64,000 nucleotides of DNA from Selenomonadales bacterium. Lineage in GTDB: Bacteria > Bacillota > Negativicutes > Sporomusales > UBA7701. The notes under the pieces are model-generated. The model searched no databases and was not told where the DNA came from. It worked only from the letters and a program-made list of their open reading frames with translations. How positions within the stretch are numbered: the first letter of the stretch is position 1; each line of letters begins with the position of its first letter. Location: assembly GCA_029976065.1 (NCBI GenBank), contig JARKNV010000003.1, forward strand, positions 62,001 through 126,000, read 5' to 3'. Positions 50,552 to 58,338 of this stretch are shown piece after piece. The translations under genes and the position numbers were made by a program.

Positions 50552-51598
50552 ATGGACACAGTAACCGAAGGCAATCTGGCCGTTGTCTCAAGGCAGACCG
50601 GGGAAATTTCGCTGATGGGCGTCGGCAGCGCCGTCGAAATGCAGCGCGCCTTGGATGAAATGCAGGCAAAAATTAAGCTAGTCCAGCAGTTCATCAAAGA
50701 AGTTATGGTTGAAGGCCTAGACGTTGGGGTGATTCCTGGGACGGACAAGCGCGCCTTGTTTCAACCCGGAGCCGACAAACTCAACGCACTTTTCGGGTTT
50801 GCCAGATTTCTTATCAGCAAGGACGAGGTCAAAGACCATAATACCGGGCACTACGATGTCACTGTCCGAGTCGGACTGCGCCACAAGGCGACCGGCACGG
50901 TAGTCGGCGAAGCCGAAGGCACCTGCAGCACCCGCGAGTCCAAATACGCATATCGCTGGGTTTACGAGAGCCAAGTGCCGGTGGGAATTGATAAAAACAC
51001 CCTGGTGAGCCAAACCTTCAAAGCCAGAGCAAAGCCTGGCCAAAGGGAAGAGGACAGGGCGGAATACGTCAAGTACCGCCTAGACAATGATGACCTCTTC
51101 AGCCTCTGGAACACCGTACTGCAGATGGCTATTAAGCGGGGCTATGTCGCCGTTACGAAGAATGCCACCGGCCTCAGCGGCATATTCAACCTGGACGAAA
51201 AAGACCTCGAAGCCTGGATGGATGGCGAGGAAATAGGCAAGGAGCGACTAGAGAAACAGAAAAAAGGCCCCAAGGCCGGCGACGAAAAGGCCGACTTCAA
51301 CCCCTTCGCCGTCGATGGAGGCGGCGCCGGCGGCACAGCCCGGGGGGCGAACGATATCAGCGAGCCGCAGGAGAAAAAGATCATCGGCGACGCCAAGCGC
51401 AAAGGCGTTGACGAGGCCGGTATCAAGGCTCTCGTCGTTTACACCAAAAAGAAACCCCTCGACAAGCTCACGAAAGCGGAGGCCAGCGCAGTCATCGACT
51501 TCCTGACCAAGACCGAGCAGGCCGACCTGCAGGCCCTGGCCGCCAAGGCTGCAGAGGCCACGCCGCAGTGGACGGCTGAGGAGCTGGGGGACAAATGA
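50552..51598 (+). CDS. Conserved phage protein, possible DNA-recombination function, 348 aa
   Basis: The N-terminal half has GVIPGTDKRALFQPGADKLN and RHKATGTVVGEAEGTCSTRE, then NTVLQMAIKRGYVAVTKNATG. This phrase pattern recurs in phage proteins found next to recombination nucleases. The C-terminal third is a lysine-rich linker and a small helical domain. The 4-base overlap with sbcD and the recombination context suggest an annealase/ssDNA-binding role, which I cannot prove. Confidence 0.6.
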   Translation: MDTVTEGNLAVVSRQTGEISLMGVGSAVEMQRALDEMQAKIKLVQQFIKEVMVEGLDVGVIPGTDKRALFQPGADKLNALFGFARFLISKDEVKDHNTGHYDVTVRVGLRHKATGTVVGEAEGTCSTRESKYAYRWVYESQVPVGIDKNTLVSQTFKARAKPGQREEDRAEYVKYRLDNDDLFSLWNTVLQMAIKRGYVAVTKNATGLSGIFNLDEKDLEAWMDGEEIGKERLEKQKKGPKAGDEKADFNPFAVDGGGAGGTARGANDISEPQEKKIIGDAKRKGVDEAGIKALVVYTKKKPLDKLTKAEASAVIDFLTKTEQADLQALAAKAAEATPQWTAEELGDK

Positions 51599-52770
51599 AG
51601 ATCGCGCATATTGCCGACATCCACATCGGCCTCGGCTACCCCGGGCCTACACTGGCCGCCCGCTTCGACGACATTGTTCGCGTGATGGACTGGGCTGCCG
51701 ACAGGATGATCGCGGAGCAGGTCGACCTGGTCCTGGTGGCCGGCGACCTCTTCCGTAAAGCCGACATCGCCCTGGACAAGGCCTCCAAGGAAATCCGCGC
51801 CGCCACCGCCTGGCTGCGCAAGCTGACGGCCGCCGGCATCGAGGTCATCGTCATCAGCGGCACGCCCAGCCACGACCCCATCAGCGCCTACGAACTGCTG
51901 AAGGACTATGGGTTATCGCATGTCCGCACGACCACCCAGCCGGTCATGCTGCTTAGGGAGGATGTCAAAATCTGCTGCCTGCCCGGCATGGACCGCTCGA
52001 CCTTCGCCACCGCCGATGACTACCGCGGCCAGCCGGCCCACATCATTCACCAGGCAATGACGGATTACATCACCGAAACGTGCCAGGCGCTGCGGTCCCA
52101 AGCCGAAGCCTCGGGCGAAAAAGGCCCCACCATCCTCCTCGGCCACCTTAGCTTTGACCTCGCCGACAAGGGCTTCGAGGACGTCTTGATGCAGCAGGAG
52201 GCCATCCTGACCACCGAGGCCATCGAGGGCTACGACCTGGTCGCCCTAGGCCACATCCACCGTCCGCAGCAGAATGGCAACGTGTTCTACTGCGGCAGCC
52301 CCGAGCGACTGAGCTTCAACGACGAGGGCATCGATGCCGGATTCTGGATTCACGAATGGGACGGCGACACCGGCAAGCAGCTGCCGTCGCGCTTCATCGA
52401 CACGCCGGCGCGAATTTATTCGACAATCAAATGGCCCGAAGATCATCTGGCCGCTTTTATTGCCGGCGCAACCTTCGAGCCTGAGTCAATGGACGGCCAA
52501 ATCGTCCGCCTGCACTACACCTGCAGCGAAGGACTCAACAAGCAGCTGAACCGCCGCACCCTGGAGCGCGCTTTATATGACGCCGGTGCCTTCTTCGTCG
52601 CCGAGATCAAGGGAGACATCGAGCGTACCGACCGGGCGCGGGACTCCGAAGTAACCGAGGCGCTGGGCCCGGTGGAGGCGCTGCGCAGATGGGGGGAGAA
52701 CCAGGCCATCCCGGCAACGGAAATCGACGAGCTGGCGGCCATGACGACCCAACTGATGGGGGTGGCGTAA
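51595..52770 (+). CDS. sbcD: SbcD/Mre11-like nuclease subunit
   Basis: The 391-residue calcineurin-like phosphoesterase has motif I ADIHIG, motif II VAGDLF, motif IV LLGHLSF and motif V ALGHIHRPQ. Motif III, usually GNHD, reads GTPSHD, so the usual asparagine ligand is replaced. Together with the downstream SbcC-like ATPase it should process DNA ends during phage replication or recombination. ATG overlaps the previous stop. Confidence 0.88.
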   Translation: MKIAHIADIHIGLGYPGPTLAARFDDIVRVMDWAADRMIAEQVDLVLVAGDLFRKADIALDKASKEIRAATAWLRKLTAAGIEVIVISGTPSHDPISAYELLKDYGLSHVRTTTQPVMLLREDVKICCLPGMDRSTFATADDYRGQPAHIIHQAMTDYITETCQALRSQAEASGEKGPTILLGHLSFDLADKGFEDVLMQQEAILTTEAIEGYDLVALGHIHRPQQNGNVFYCGSPERLSFNDEGIDAGFWIHEWDGDTGKQLPSRFIDTPARIYSTIKWPEDHLAAFIAGATFEPESMDGQIVRLHYTCSEGLNKQLNRRTLERALYDAGAFFVAEIKGDIERTDRARDSEVTEALGPVEALRRWGENQAIPATEIDELAAMTTQLMGVA

Positions 52771-53066
52771 TGCAAATGGTTAGAGGAACAGGGCGCGGGA
52801 AAAGTCGCCGCGTCCTTGAGGTTAAAGAGATTACGATCAACGATATGACCTTGATGCCTTGCGCCCCTGGTGTTTGCCAGGAGTGTGCGGTCAATCATCC
52901 CGCAGAGTATCCGCATAACCAGCAGAGCCTTTACTATCAAATGAAATTTAATAAGGAGCATGGCCGCTGGCCGACCTGGGCTGACGCGATGGCTCATTGC
53001 TCTGATGAGATGAAAGCGTTCTGGGTGGAAGAACTGCGGAAGCGCGGGGTGGAGGTGTCCGCATGA
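52770..53066 (+). CDS. Small phage protein between sbcD and sbcC, 98 aa
   Basis: Basic N-terminus (RGTGRGKSRR), then CAPGVCQECAVNH (possible metal knuckle) and the conserved-looking YYQMKFNKEHGRWPTWADAM. ATG 52770 overlaps the sbcD stop; the 3' end overlaps sbcC by 4 bases. Such short proteins with this phrase recur in phages; function unknown. Confidence 0.65.
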   Translation: MQMVRGTGRGKSRRVLEVKEITINDMTLMPCAPGVCQECAVNHPAEYPHNQQSLYYQMKFNKEHGRWPTWADAMAHCSDEMKAFWVEELRKRGVEVSA

Positions 53067-55609
53067 AGCCCCTCCGCACCGAAATCTTCAACTTCGGCGC
53101 CATCGAGCATGCCATCATCGACTACGCCGGCCTTACCACGGCCGCCGTGGCCGGCCCCAACGGCGCCGGCAAGTCCACCGGCTACATCTGGGCGCCGATG
53201 TTCGCCCTCTACGGCACCTGCCGCCCCGGCTGCTCGGCCGACGACATGGTCCGCACCGGCGCCACCGAAGCGGCCGTCGATCACATCTTCGAGCACCAGG
53301 GCAGCATCTGGCGCGCCATCCGCACCCGCAGCCTCAAGGGCAAGGGTAAATCCACCCTTGAACTGCAGCTTAAATCCGGCGAGCTCTGGGCCTCAGAATC
53401 CGGCGCCAGCATCCCGGCGACGCAGCGCAAAATCATCGACCTGCTCAACTGGGACGAGGAGACGGCCATCGCGTCGAGCATTCTGCTCCAGGGCGATGCC
53501 GGCAACTTCACCAAGCGCCCCGCCGGCCAGCGCAAGGCCGTCCTCGCCCAGATACTCCAACTCGACCAGTATGAGGCCCTGCAGGAGCGTGCCCGGGCGA
53601 AGGTGACGGCCGTCAATATGGATCTCGCCGGGATTCGGGGGAAGGTCGCCGATATCGACGCCCGCCTGGCCGGCCGCCCTGCCATTGAGGGAGACAAGCT
53701 GGCAGCCGAAGTCAAACTGGCCGAGTACGGCGACGCCATCGCCAAGGGCGAAGCGCAGTTGCAGAAGGCGCAGACCGAACTGGCCACCGTCACAGTGAAG
53801 GCGGCCCAGGCGGACCCCATCCGGAAGCAATCGGAGGACGCCGCCGGCGATGTCGTGACCAAGACGGCGGAGCGCGATCGTCAGCAGGACATCCTTGGCA
53901 GGGCCGACAAGATGCTGGCGCAGGAGGCCACCATCCTGGAGAAGGCCGCGGAATACGAACGCACTCGGGATGAAATTACGGCGCTGCGGGCACAGCAGGA
54001 GCAGCAGCGTACGTTGGCAACCGAGGGCAACCGGCTGAAGGCCGAAATGGCCGAATTGGCCACCCAACTGGAAACAGCCCTAAATAATCTCATTGAAATC
54101 AGCGACATTTTAGCCGCCAAGCCCCAACTGGAGGCAGCGGCGGCCGAATACATCAGAGCAGTCGCAGACTTGACCGAATACGAAGGGCGCCGCCAGCGGT
54201 ACGACGATCTGAACCGCAACCTGCAGGAAGTCCAGGGCAAGATCGAGACTGCTCAAAAGACGTTCGAGGCGGAGCAGAAGACGCTGGCCAGGGAGATCGA
54301 ACTCCTGACCCAGAGCGCCGACCGCATGAAGGACGCCAAGTGCATCGACATCGACCGAGCAGAATGCGCGTTCCTCGCCGACGCCAAGGAGGCGGCGGCC
54401 AAACTTCCCGAACTGCATAACCGCCACAAAAACCGAATCAACGGAGTGGCCATAGATCTCGGAAAAGAGCGCGATATACTCCTCGAAAAGATCGATGATA
54501 ACGGTTTCGTCGCTGGCGAATACGCCCGCCTGCAGCAACTGGTCGCCGACCTCAAGCCTCAGTCTGAACGCTTCGCCAAGCTAGAAAGCCTGGAGCCGCT
54601 GAGGCAAACCTGGGAGACCCAGAAAGATGACCTCACCAAACGCCAAGCCAATCTGCAGCAGCGATTTGATGAAGCCGCCCGCCAATACCGGGAACTCACC
54701 GAAAAACTGAAAAACCTGCCCGCTCTGGAGGCGTCGCTGGCCACCCTCGAACCCTGGACGAAATCCAAGGAGCAGCTGCCGGCTGTCCGCCAGGCGGCAG
54801 ATACGGCCCGCGAGGCTATCGCTCGGCTGGACGGCGAGATCGCGGCGGCCACGGCCCGCTCCGAGGCCCTGCAGAAAGAACTGGACGCCCTGGGCGACGT
54901 CGACGAGACGAAGCGAGCGGCCGAGAACCTGGTCACGAACTGCCAGACCGCCCTGACGTCCTGGCGCCGGCAGCACACCGAACTTACCGCCACCATGGGC
55001 GGCATCCAGGCGCGGCTCGACGCCCTCGACGCCGACGAGAAGCAGCGCCAGGCCCTGGCCGCTGAGATGGAGCCGTTGGCCAAGCAGCTCACCCGGTGGC
55101 AGACGCTGGTCAAGGCCTTTGGCCGCGACGGCATCCCCGCCCTGATCATCGAAAACGCGGTGCCCGAACTGGAGCGCATCGCTAACGATATCCTCGGCCA
55201 GATGAGCGGCGGGCGGAACTTCCTCCGCTTCGACACCCAGAAGGAACTCAAAAGCCGCGACGGCATGGCCGAGACGCTGGAAATCATCGTCGGCGACTGG
55301 GCCGGCGAGCGGAAATACGAAACCTTTTCCGGCGGCGAGCAGCTCAGGATTGACTTTGCCATCCGCTTCGCCCTGGCCGAACTCCTGACCCGGCGCGCCG
55401 GCAATAAGATCGACTGGCTTGTGATCGACGAGGGCTTCGGCAGCCAGAGCGAAGAATACCTGCCGCTGGTCATCGACGCGGTCAAGGAAGTCACCAACCG
55501 TTTCGGCATGGTGATCGTCATCAGCCACGTCAGGGCCGTGCAGGAGGCGTTCGAGCAGAAGATCCTGTTCCGGCCCGTCGATGGTGCGGTGGAGGTGGCG
55601 GCGGCGTGA
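53063..55609 (+). CDS. sbcC: SbcC/Rad50-like ATPase
   Basis: The 848-residue partner of SbcD. Walker A GPNGAGKST (31-39), long coiled coils (about 170-400 and 440-690), signature motif TFSGGEQLRIDFA near 755 and Walker B WLVIDEGFGSQ near 785. The central hook is not CxxC: the two cysteines are in KCIDIDRAECAF, seven residues apart (about 427 and 435). Start codon overlaps the previous gene (ATGA). Confidence 0.92.
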   Translation: MKPLRTEIFNFGAIEHAIIDYAGLTTAAVAGPNGAGKSTGYIWAPMFALYGTCRPGCSADDMVRTGATEAAVDHIFEHQGSIWRAIRTRSLKGKGKSTLELQLKSGELWASESGASIPATQRKIIDLLNWDEETAIASSILLQGDAGNFTKRPAGQRKAVLAQILQLDQYEALQERARAKVTAVNMDLAGIRGKVADIDARLAGRPAIEGDKLAAEVKLAEYGDAIAKGEAQLQKAQTELATVTVKAAQADPIRKQSEDAAGDVVTKTAERDRQQDILGRADKMLAQEATILEKAAEYERTRDEITALRAQQEQQRTLATEGNRLKAEMAELATQLETALNNLIEISDILAAKPQLEAAAAEYIRAVADLTEYEGRRQRYDDLNRNLQEVQGKIETAQKTFEAEQKTLAREIELLTQSADRMKDAKCIDIDRAECAFLADAKEAAAKLPELHNRHKNRINGVAIDLGKERDILLEKIDDNGFVAGEYARLQQLVADLKPQSERFAKLESLEPLRQTWETQKDDLTKRQANLQQRFDEAARQYRELTEKLKNLPALEASLATLEPWTKSKEQLPAVRQAADTAREAIARLDGEIAAATARSEALQKELDALGDVDETKRAAENLVTNCQTALTSWRRQHTELTATMGGIQARLDALDADEKQRQALAAEMEPLAKQLTRWQTLVKAFGRDGIPALIIENAVPELERIANDILGQMSGGRNFLRFDTQKELKSRDGMAETLEIIVGDWAGERKYETFSGGEQLRIDFAIRFALAELLTRRAGNKIDWLVIDEGFGSQSEEYLPLVIDAVKEVTNRFGMVIVISHVRAVQEAFEQKILFRPVDGAVEVAAA

Positions 55610-55800
55610 AGCGCTGCCGCCGGTGCCACCGGACGTTGAAGGATCCCGAGTCAATAGAAGTCGGCTATGGCCCGGTCTGCCGGAAAAAGCAGCGCATCAG
55701 GGCATATCAACTCGAACTGCGATTTAACCCTGCCATAGACCCTAACTTAAGCAACATCGAAAAGCACAAGCGCGTATGCGAAATAATCGGATTGAGGTGA
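55606..55800 (+). CDS. DUF6011-like zinc-ribbon protein, 64 aa
   Basis: CRRCHRTLKDPESIEVGYGP followed by VC is the DUF6011 pattern seen in phages and mobile elements. GTG start overlaps the sbcC stop. Likely a nucleic-acid-binding accessory protein. Confidence 0.75.
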   Translation: MKRCRRCHRTLKDPESIEVGYGPVCRKKQRIRAYQLELRFNPAIDPNLSNIEKHKRVCEIIGLR

Positions 55801-55805
55801 ATGTA

Positions 55806-56054
55806 ATGAAATCCACTGGTATAGTTCGCAGAGTAGACGAACTCGGCCGCGTGGTCATCCCCATTGAACTGCGCAAAACCCTTGACATAGCGGATAAAGA
55901 CCCCGTCGAAATCTTTACCGACAACAACGGCTGCATTATCCTCCGCAAATACGAGCCGGCTTGCATCTTCTGCGGCAGCGCTGACGATGTGACCGCCTTC
56001 CAGGGCAAGAACGTCTGCCGGGAATGCCGCCAGAAGATGGGCAAAATCGCATGA
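55806..56054 (+). CDS. AbrB/MazE-type regulator with C-terminal zinc knuckle
   Basis: The swapped-hairpin AbrB domain is clear (STGIVRRVDELGRVVIPIEL, then NNGCIILRKYEP), followed by CIFCGSADDV and CRECRQKMG. GAGGTG 7 bases before ATG 55806 sets the start. This layout matches transition-state regulators of Firmicutes (AbrB/SpoVT-like N-terminus); here it may tune element or host genes. Confidence 0.88.
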   Translation: MKSTGIVRRVDELGRVVIPIELRKTLDIADKDPVEIFTDNNGCIILRKYEPACIFCGSADDVTAFQGKNVCRECRQKMGKIA

Positions 56055-56200
56055 GCGGCAAGATCATCGACCTCGCCGCATGGCTGGCGAACAGCTACCT
56101 GATCGACGGCCGGCGGATGTATATAACGCCGCGCAACATGCGGCGGCTCAAGGTGAAGCAGCTCCTCGCCGGCGGCCGGCCGGGCGGGGACGCAGCATAA
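56051..56200 (+). CDS. Small basic protein, 49 aa
   Basis: ATG 56051 overlaps the AbrB stop (ATGA). Helix DLAAWLANSYLIDGRRMYIT, then RRLKVKQLL and a Gly-rich end. Coupled translation supports it; unknown. Confidence 0.5.
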   Translation: MSGKIIDLAAWLANSYLIDGRRMYITPRNMRRLKVKQLLAGGRPGGDAA

Positions 56201-56217
56201 GAAAGGATGAGAGATAA

Positions 56218-56664
56218 ATGGGACTGGATTTTAGCCACTGCGAAGCACGCTGGGGATATATAGGCTTCATGCAATTTCGTACAAAACTTGCGGCCGAGGC
56301 TGGCATCGCTCTTCGTTGTATGGATGGATTTAATTACAATTCTAGCCTTTCACAGCAGTATGAGCATTTATCAATTTACGGCAGCGAGGCCAAGCCGAGC
56401 GATGGTTCATTGATGTACGGGCATTATGTCGGCAACCAGCCAGCTATTCCATGGTCAAAAATCAATGATCCAATAAAATATCTGCTTAACCATTCTGACT
56501 GCGAAGGCGAACTAACACCGGATGAATGCCGCAAAGTCGCCCCGCGCCTTCGGGAATTGGTGGCGGGCTGGCCGGATGGTGACAGAGACAAAGAGAACGC
56601 ACTAGAACTTGCCGATGGCATGGACGCTGCGGCAGCGGCAGGCGAGAGCTTGAGGTTTTGCTAA
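56218..56664 (+). CDS. Phage protein, 148 aa, unknown
   Basis: AAAGGATGAGAG precedes ATG 56218. The sequence is slightly AT-richer than its neighbours, with FSHCEARWGYIGFMQFRTKL at the start, and reads as a mixed alpha/beta protein of phage type. No family recognised. The 230 bases after it (56665-56894) hold no gene I can support. Confidence 0.6.
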   Translation: MGLDFSHCEARWGYIGFMQFRTKLAAEAGIALRCMDGFNYNSSLSQQYEHLSIYGSEAKPSDGSLMYGHYVGNQPAIPWSKINDPIKYLLNHSDCEGELTPDECRKVAPRLRELVAGWPDGDRDKENALELADGMDAAAAAGESLRFC

Positions 56665-56894
56665 CCACCGAACCCCATGAAGAGAGGCCCGGCAGGTGAC
56701 GCCTCCTGGCCGGCTGATGTCGGGCCGAGTGATGAAGATAAAACGGGGATTCGCCGGCGATCGCCGGCCACTGATGAAGAGAGAAGCAGCGCTGCGAAAC
56801 CGAACCGGGCGGGATGGAGGCCAGGACTCCCGCCACGGTGAGGTAGAAATTTCCAGTTTCTTCCTTATTATATATACATGGGAGATGAGAGAGC

Positions 56895-56981
56895 ATGAAA
56901 AAGATACTGGTCTTAAAGGCCAAACACAATAAGCCGCGGAAGCCCTGCGGCTTTTCCTGTGCCCGAAAGGGGGCACGGTAG
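56895..56981 (+). CDS. Basic micro-protein, 28 aa, possible leader
   Basis: GGGAGATGAGAG lies before ATG 56895. The peptide is Lys/Arg-rich (KKILVLKAKHNKPRK) and ends one base before the next start. Two hairpins lie inside it, so it may be a leader that controls the Gp37/Gp68 gene rather than a product. Confidence 0.35.
   Translation: MKKILVLKAKHNKPRKPCGFSCARKGAR
56931..56957 (+). terminator. Hairpin with short T run before the Gp37/Gp68 gene
   Basis: AAGCCGC (56931-56937) pairs with GCGGCTT (56947-56953), followed by TTCC. A second hairpin, GTGCCC/GGGCAC, lies at 56959-56976. The first may end or attenuate the upstream transcript. Confidence 0.5.
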
Positions 56982-57977
56982 GTGGGCGGCACCAAGATCG
57001 AATGGACTCGTAACCCTGACGGCAGCAAGGGCAAAGTCTGGAATCCTATTACAGGCTGTACGCCCGTTTCTCCGGGATGTGCCCACTGCTACGCGGACAG
57101 GCAGGCGAAACGATTCTGGAAGGACCGGAAGTTTTCCGATATCGCCCTCATGTCGGACAAGATTATCGAGGCCCCACTACACTGGCGGAAGCCTCAACGA
57201 ATCTTTGCCGGCAGCATGACAGACTTTTTCCACGCCGATATCCCCGACTGGTGGCTCGACATTGTTTTCGGGATTATGGTGCTGGCGCCGCAGCATACCT
57301 TTCAGGTGCTGACCAAACGGCCGGAGCGGATGGCCGAATACGTCGCCGGTGCTAAACAGCGGGTTTACGACAAAGCTTTCGATATTGCAGGTGACGGCCG
57401 GTTTGCCTGCGAGGTAAGGTGGCCGCTCCCGAACTTATGGAACGGCACGACGGTTTGCAATCAGGACGAGGCTGACCGCAATATCCCGTTTCTCCTCCAG
57501 ACGCCGGCGGCGGTGCGGTTCGTCAGCGTGGAACCGATGCTGGGGCCGGTGGACCTGCGGCAATACCTCATCAGTGAGCAGGTATGCTGCGGACAAAGCA
57601 AAGGGCAGAAAATCCATTGTGACCTTGACGGCAACTATCTTGGCGCTACCCATGATTGCTGTGGCAGCCCGATAATGACGCCTACGCTCGACTGGGTAAT
57701 CTGCGGCGGCGAGAGCGGCCCCGGAGCCCGGCCGATGCATCCGGAGTGGGCGCGGAGCCTGCGGGATCAGTGCAAGGCGGCGGGAGTGCCGTTCATGTTC
57801 AAACAGCATGGGGAATGGGTAAATGCCGATGAAAACCCGGACTGCTGCGAGGGGAAGAAATCGGCGACGGTTCATTACATGGAAGATGGGACACCGATGG
57901 TATATGTCGGCAAAAAAGCCGCCGGCCGCCTGCTTGACGGTGAGTTATGGGACCAGTACCCGGTACCTCAGCCATGA
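56982..57977 (+). CDS. Phage Gp37/Gp68 family (DUF5131) radical-SAM-like protein
   Basis: The 331 residues open with TKIEWTRNPDGSKGKVWNP and ITGCTPVSPGCAHCYADR, a cysteine pattern (C26, C33, C36) like a radical SAM site and the signature of PF07505. FAGSMTDFFHADIPDWWLD, VLTKRPERM and VICGGESGPGARPM follow. Common in actinophages and other phages; the reaction is unknown. GTG 56982 follows GGGGGCACGGTA. Confidence 0.9.
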   Translation: MGGTKIEWTRNPDGSKGKVWNPITGCTPVSPGCAHCYADRQAKRFWKDRKFSDIALMSDKIIEAPLHWRKPQRIFAGSMTDFFHADIPDWWLDIVFGIMVLAPQHTFQVLTKRPERMAEYVAGAKQRVYDKAFDIAGDGRFACEVRWPLPNLWNGTTVCNQDEADRNIPFLLQTPAAVRFVSVEPMLGPVDLRQYLISEQVCCGQSKGQKIHCDLDGNYLGATHDCCGSPIMTPTLDWVICGGESGPGARPMHPEWARSLRDQCKAAGVPFMFKQHGEWVNADENPDCCEGKKSATVHYMEDGTPMVYVGKKAAGRLLDGELWDQYPVPQP

Positions 57978-58156
57978 CGCTCCACATCTTCCCCTGCCGC
58001 GTCAACGCTCCCGACTTCGCCCAGGCCCAGGAGGCTGTCGTGGCGCTCATGCTGACAAAGAACATTAAGCCGACCGAGCCGCCGCGGCCGTTCATATGCC
58101 TAGTGCAATACGGCGACGGCCCTCTGTGGGAATGCTACGCCAAATGTGAGGGGTGA
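57974..58156 (+). CDS. Small phage protein, 60 aa
   Basis: ATGA overlap with the stop before. HIFPCRVNAPDFAQAQEAVV, then a short Trp/Cys end. Unknown; supported by translational coupling. Confidence 0.5.
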   Translation: MTLHIFPCRVNAPDFAQAQEAVVALMLTKNIKPTEPPRPFICLVQYGDGPLWECYAKCEG

Positions 58157-58161
58157 TGATG

Positions 58162-58338
58162 ATGCCTGCAAACTACCGAAAAGCCCTGCCCCCGAAACAC
58201 TGGCCCATGGCGGTGCTGGTCATGCAATGCCTTACGGCGATGGGCAAACACGCCGCCCGGACGGGACAGCGGGTAAATTTCGACCTGGCTGCGTTTGCCG
58301 AGGCGATAAGGGAGAGGGCACGGGAGACAATGATATGA
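58162..58338 (+). CDS. Small phage protein, 58 aa
   Basis: GAGGGG at 58148-58153 favours ATG 58162 within a run of ATGs. Basic, helical (VLVMQCLTAMGKHAARTG). Overlaps the fusion gene by 4 bases. Unknown. Confidence 0.5.
   Translation: MPANYRKALPPKHWPMAVLVMQCLTAMGKHAARTGQRVNFDLAAFAEAIRERARETMI

Noticed and set aside
56665..56894. 78-codon frame from 56696
   Set aside because: No convincing ribosome site and an irregular basic composition; kept only the 28-codon ORF with low confidence.
58146..58334. Extension of the helicase-methylase frame to 58146
   Set aside because: It overlaps a translationally coupled small gene and the family N-terminus begins at ATG 58335.
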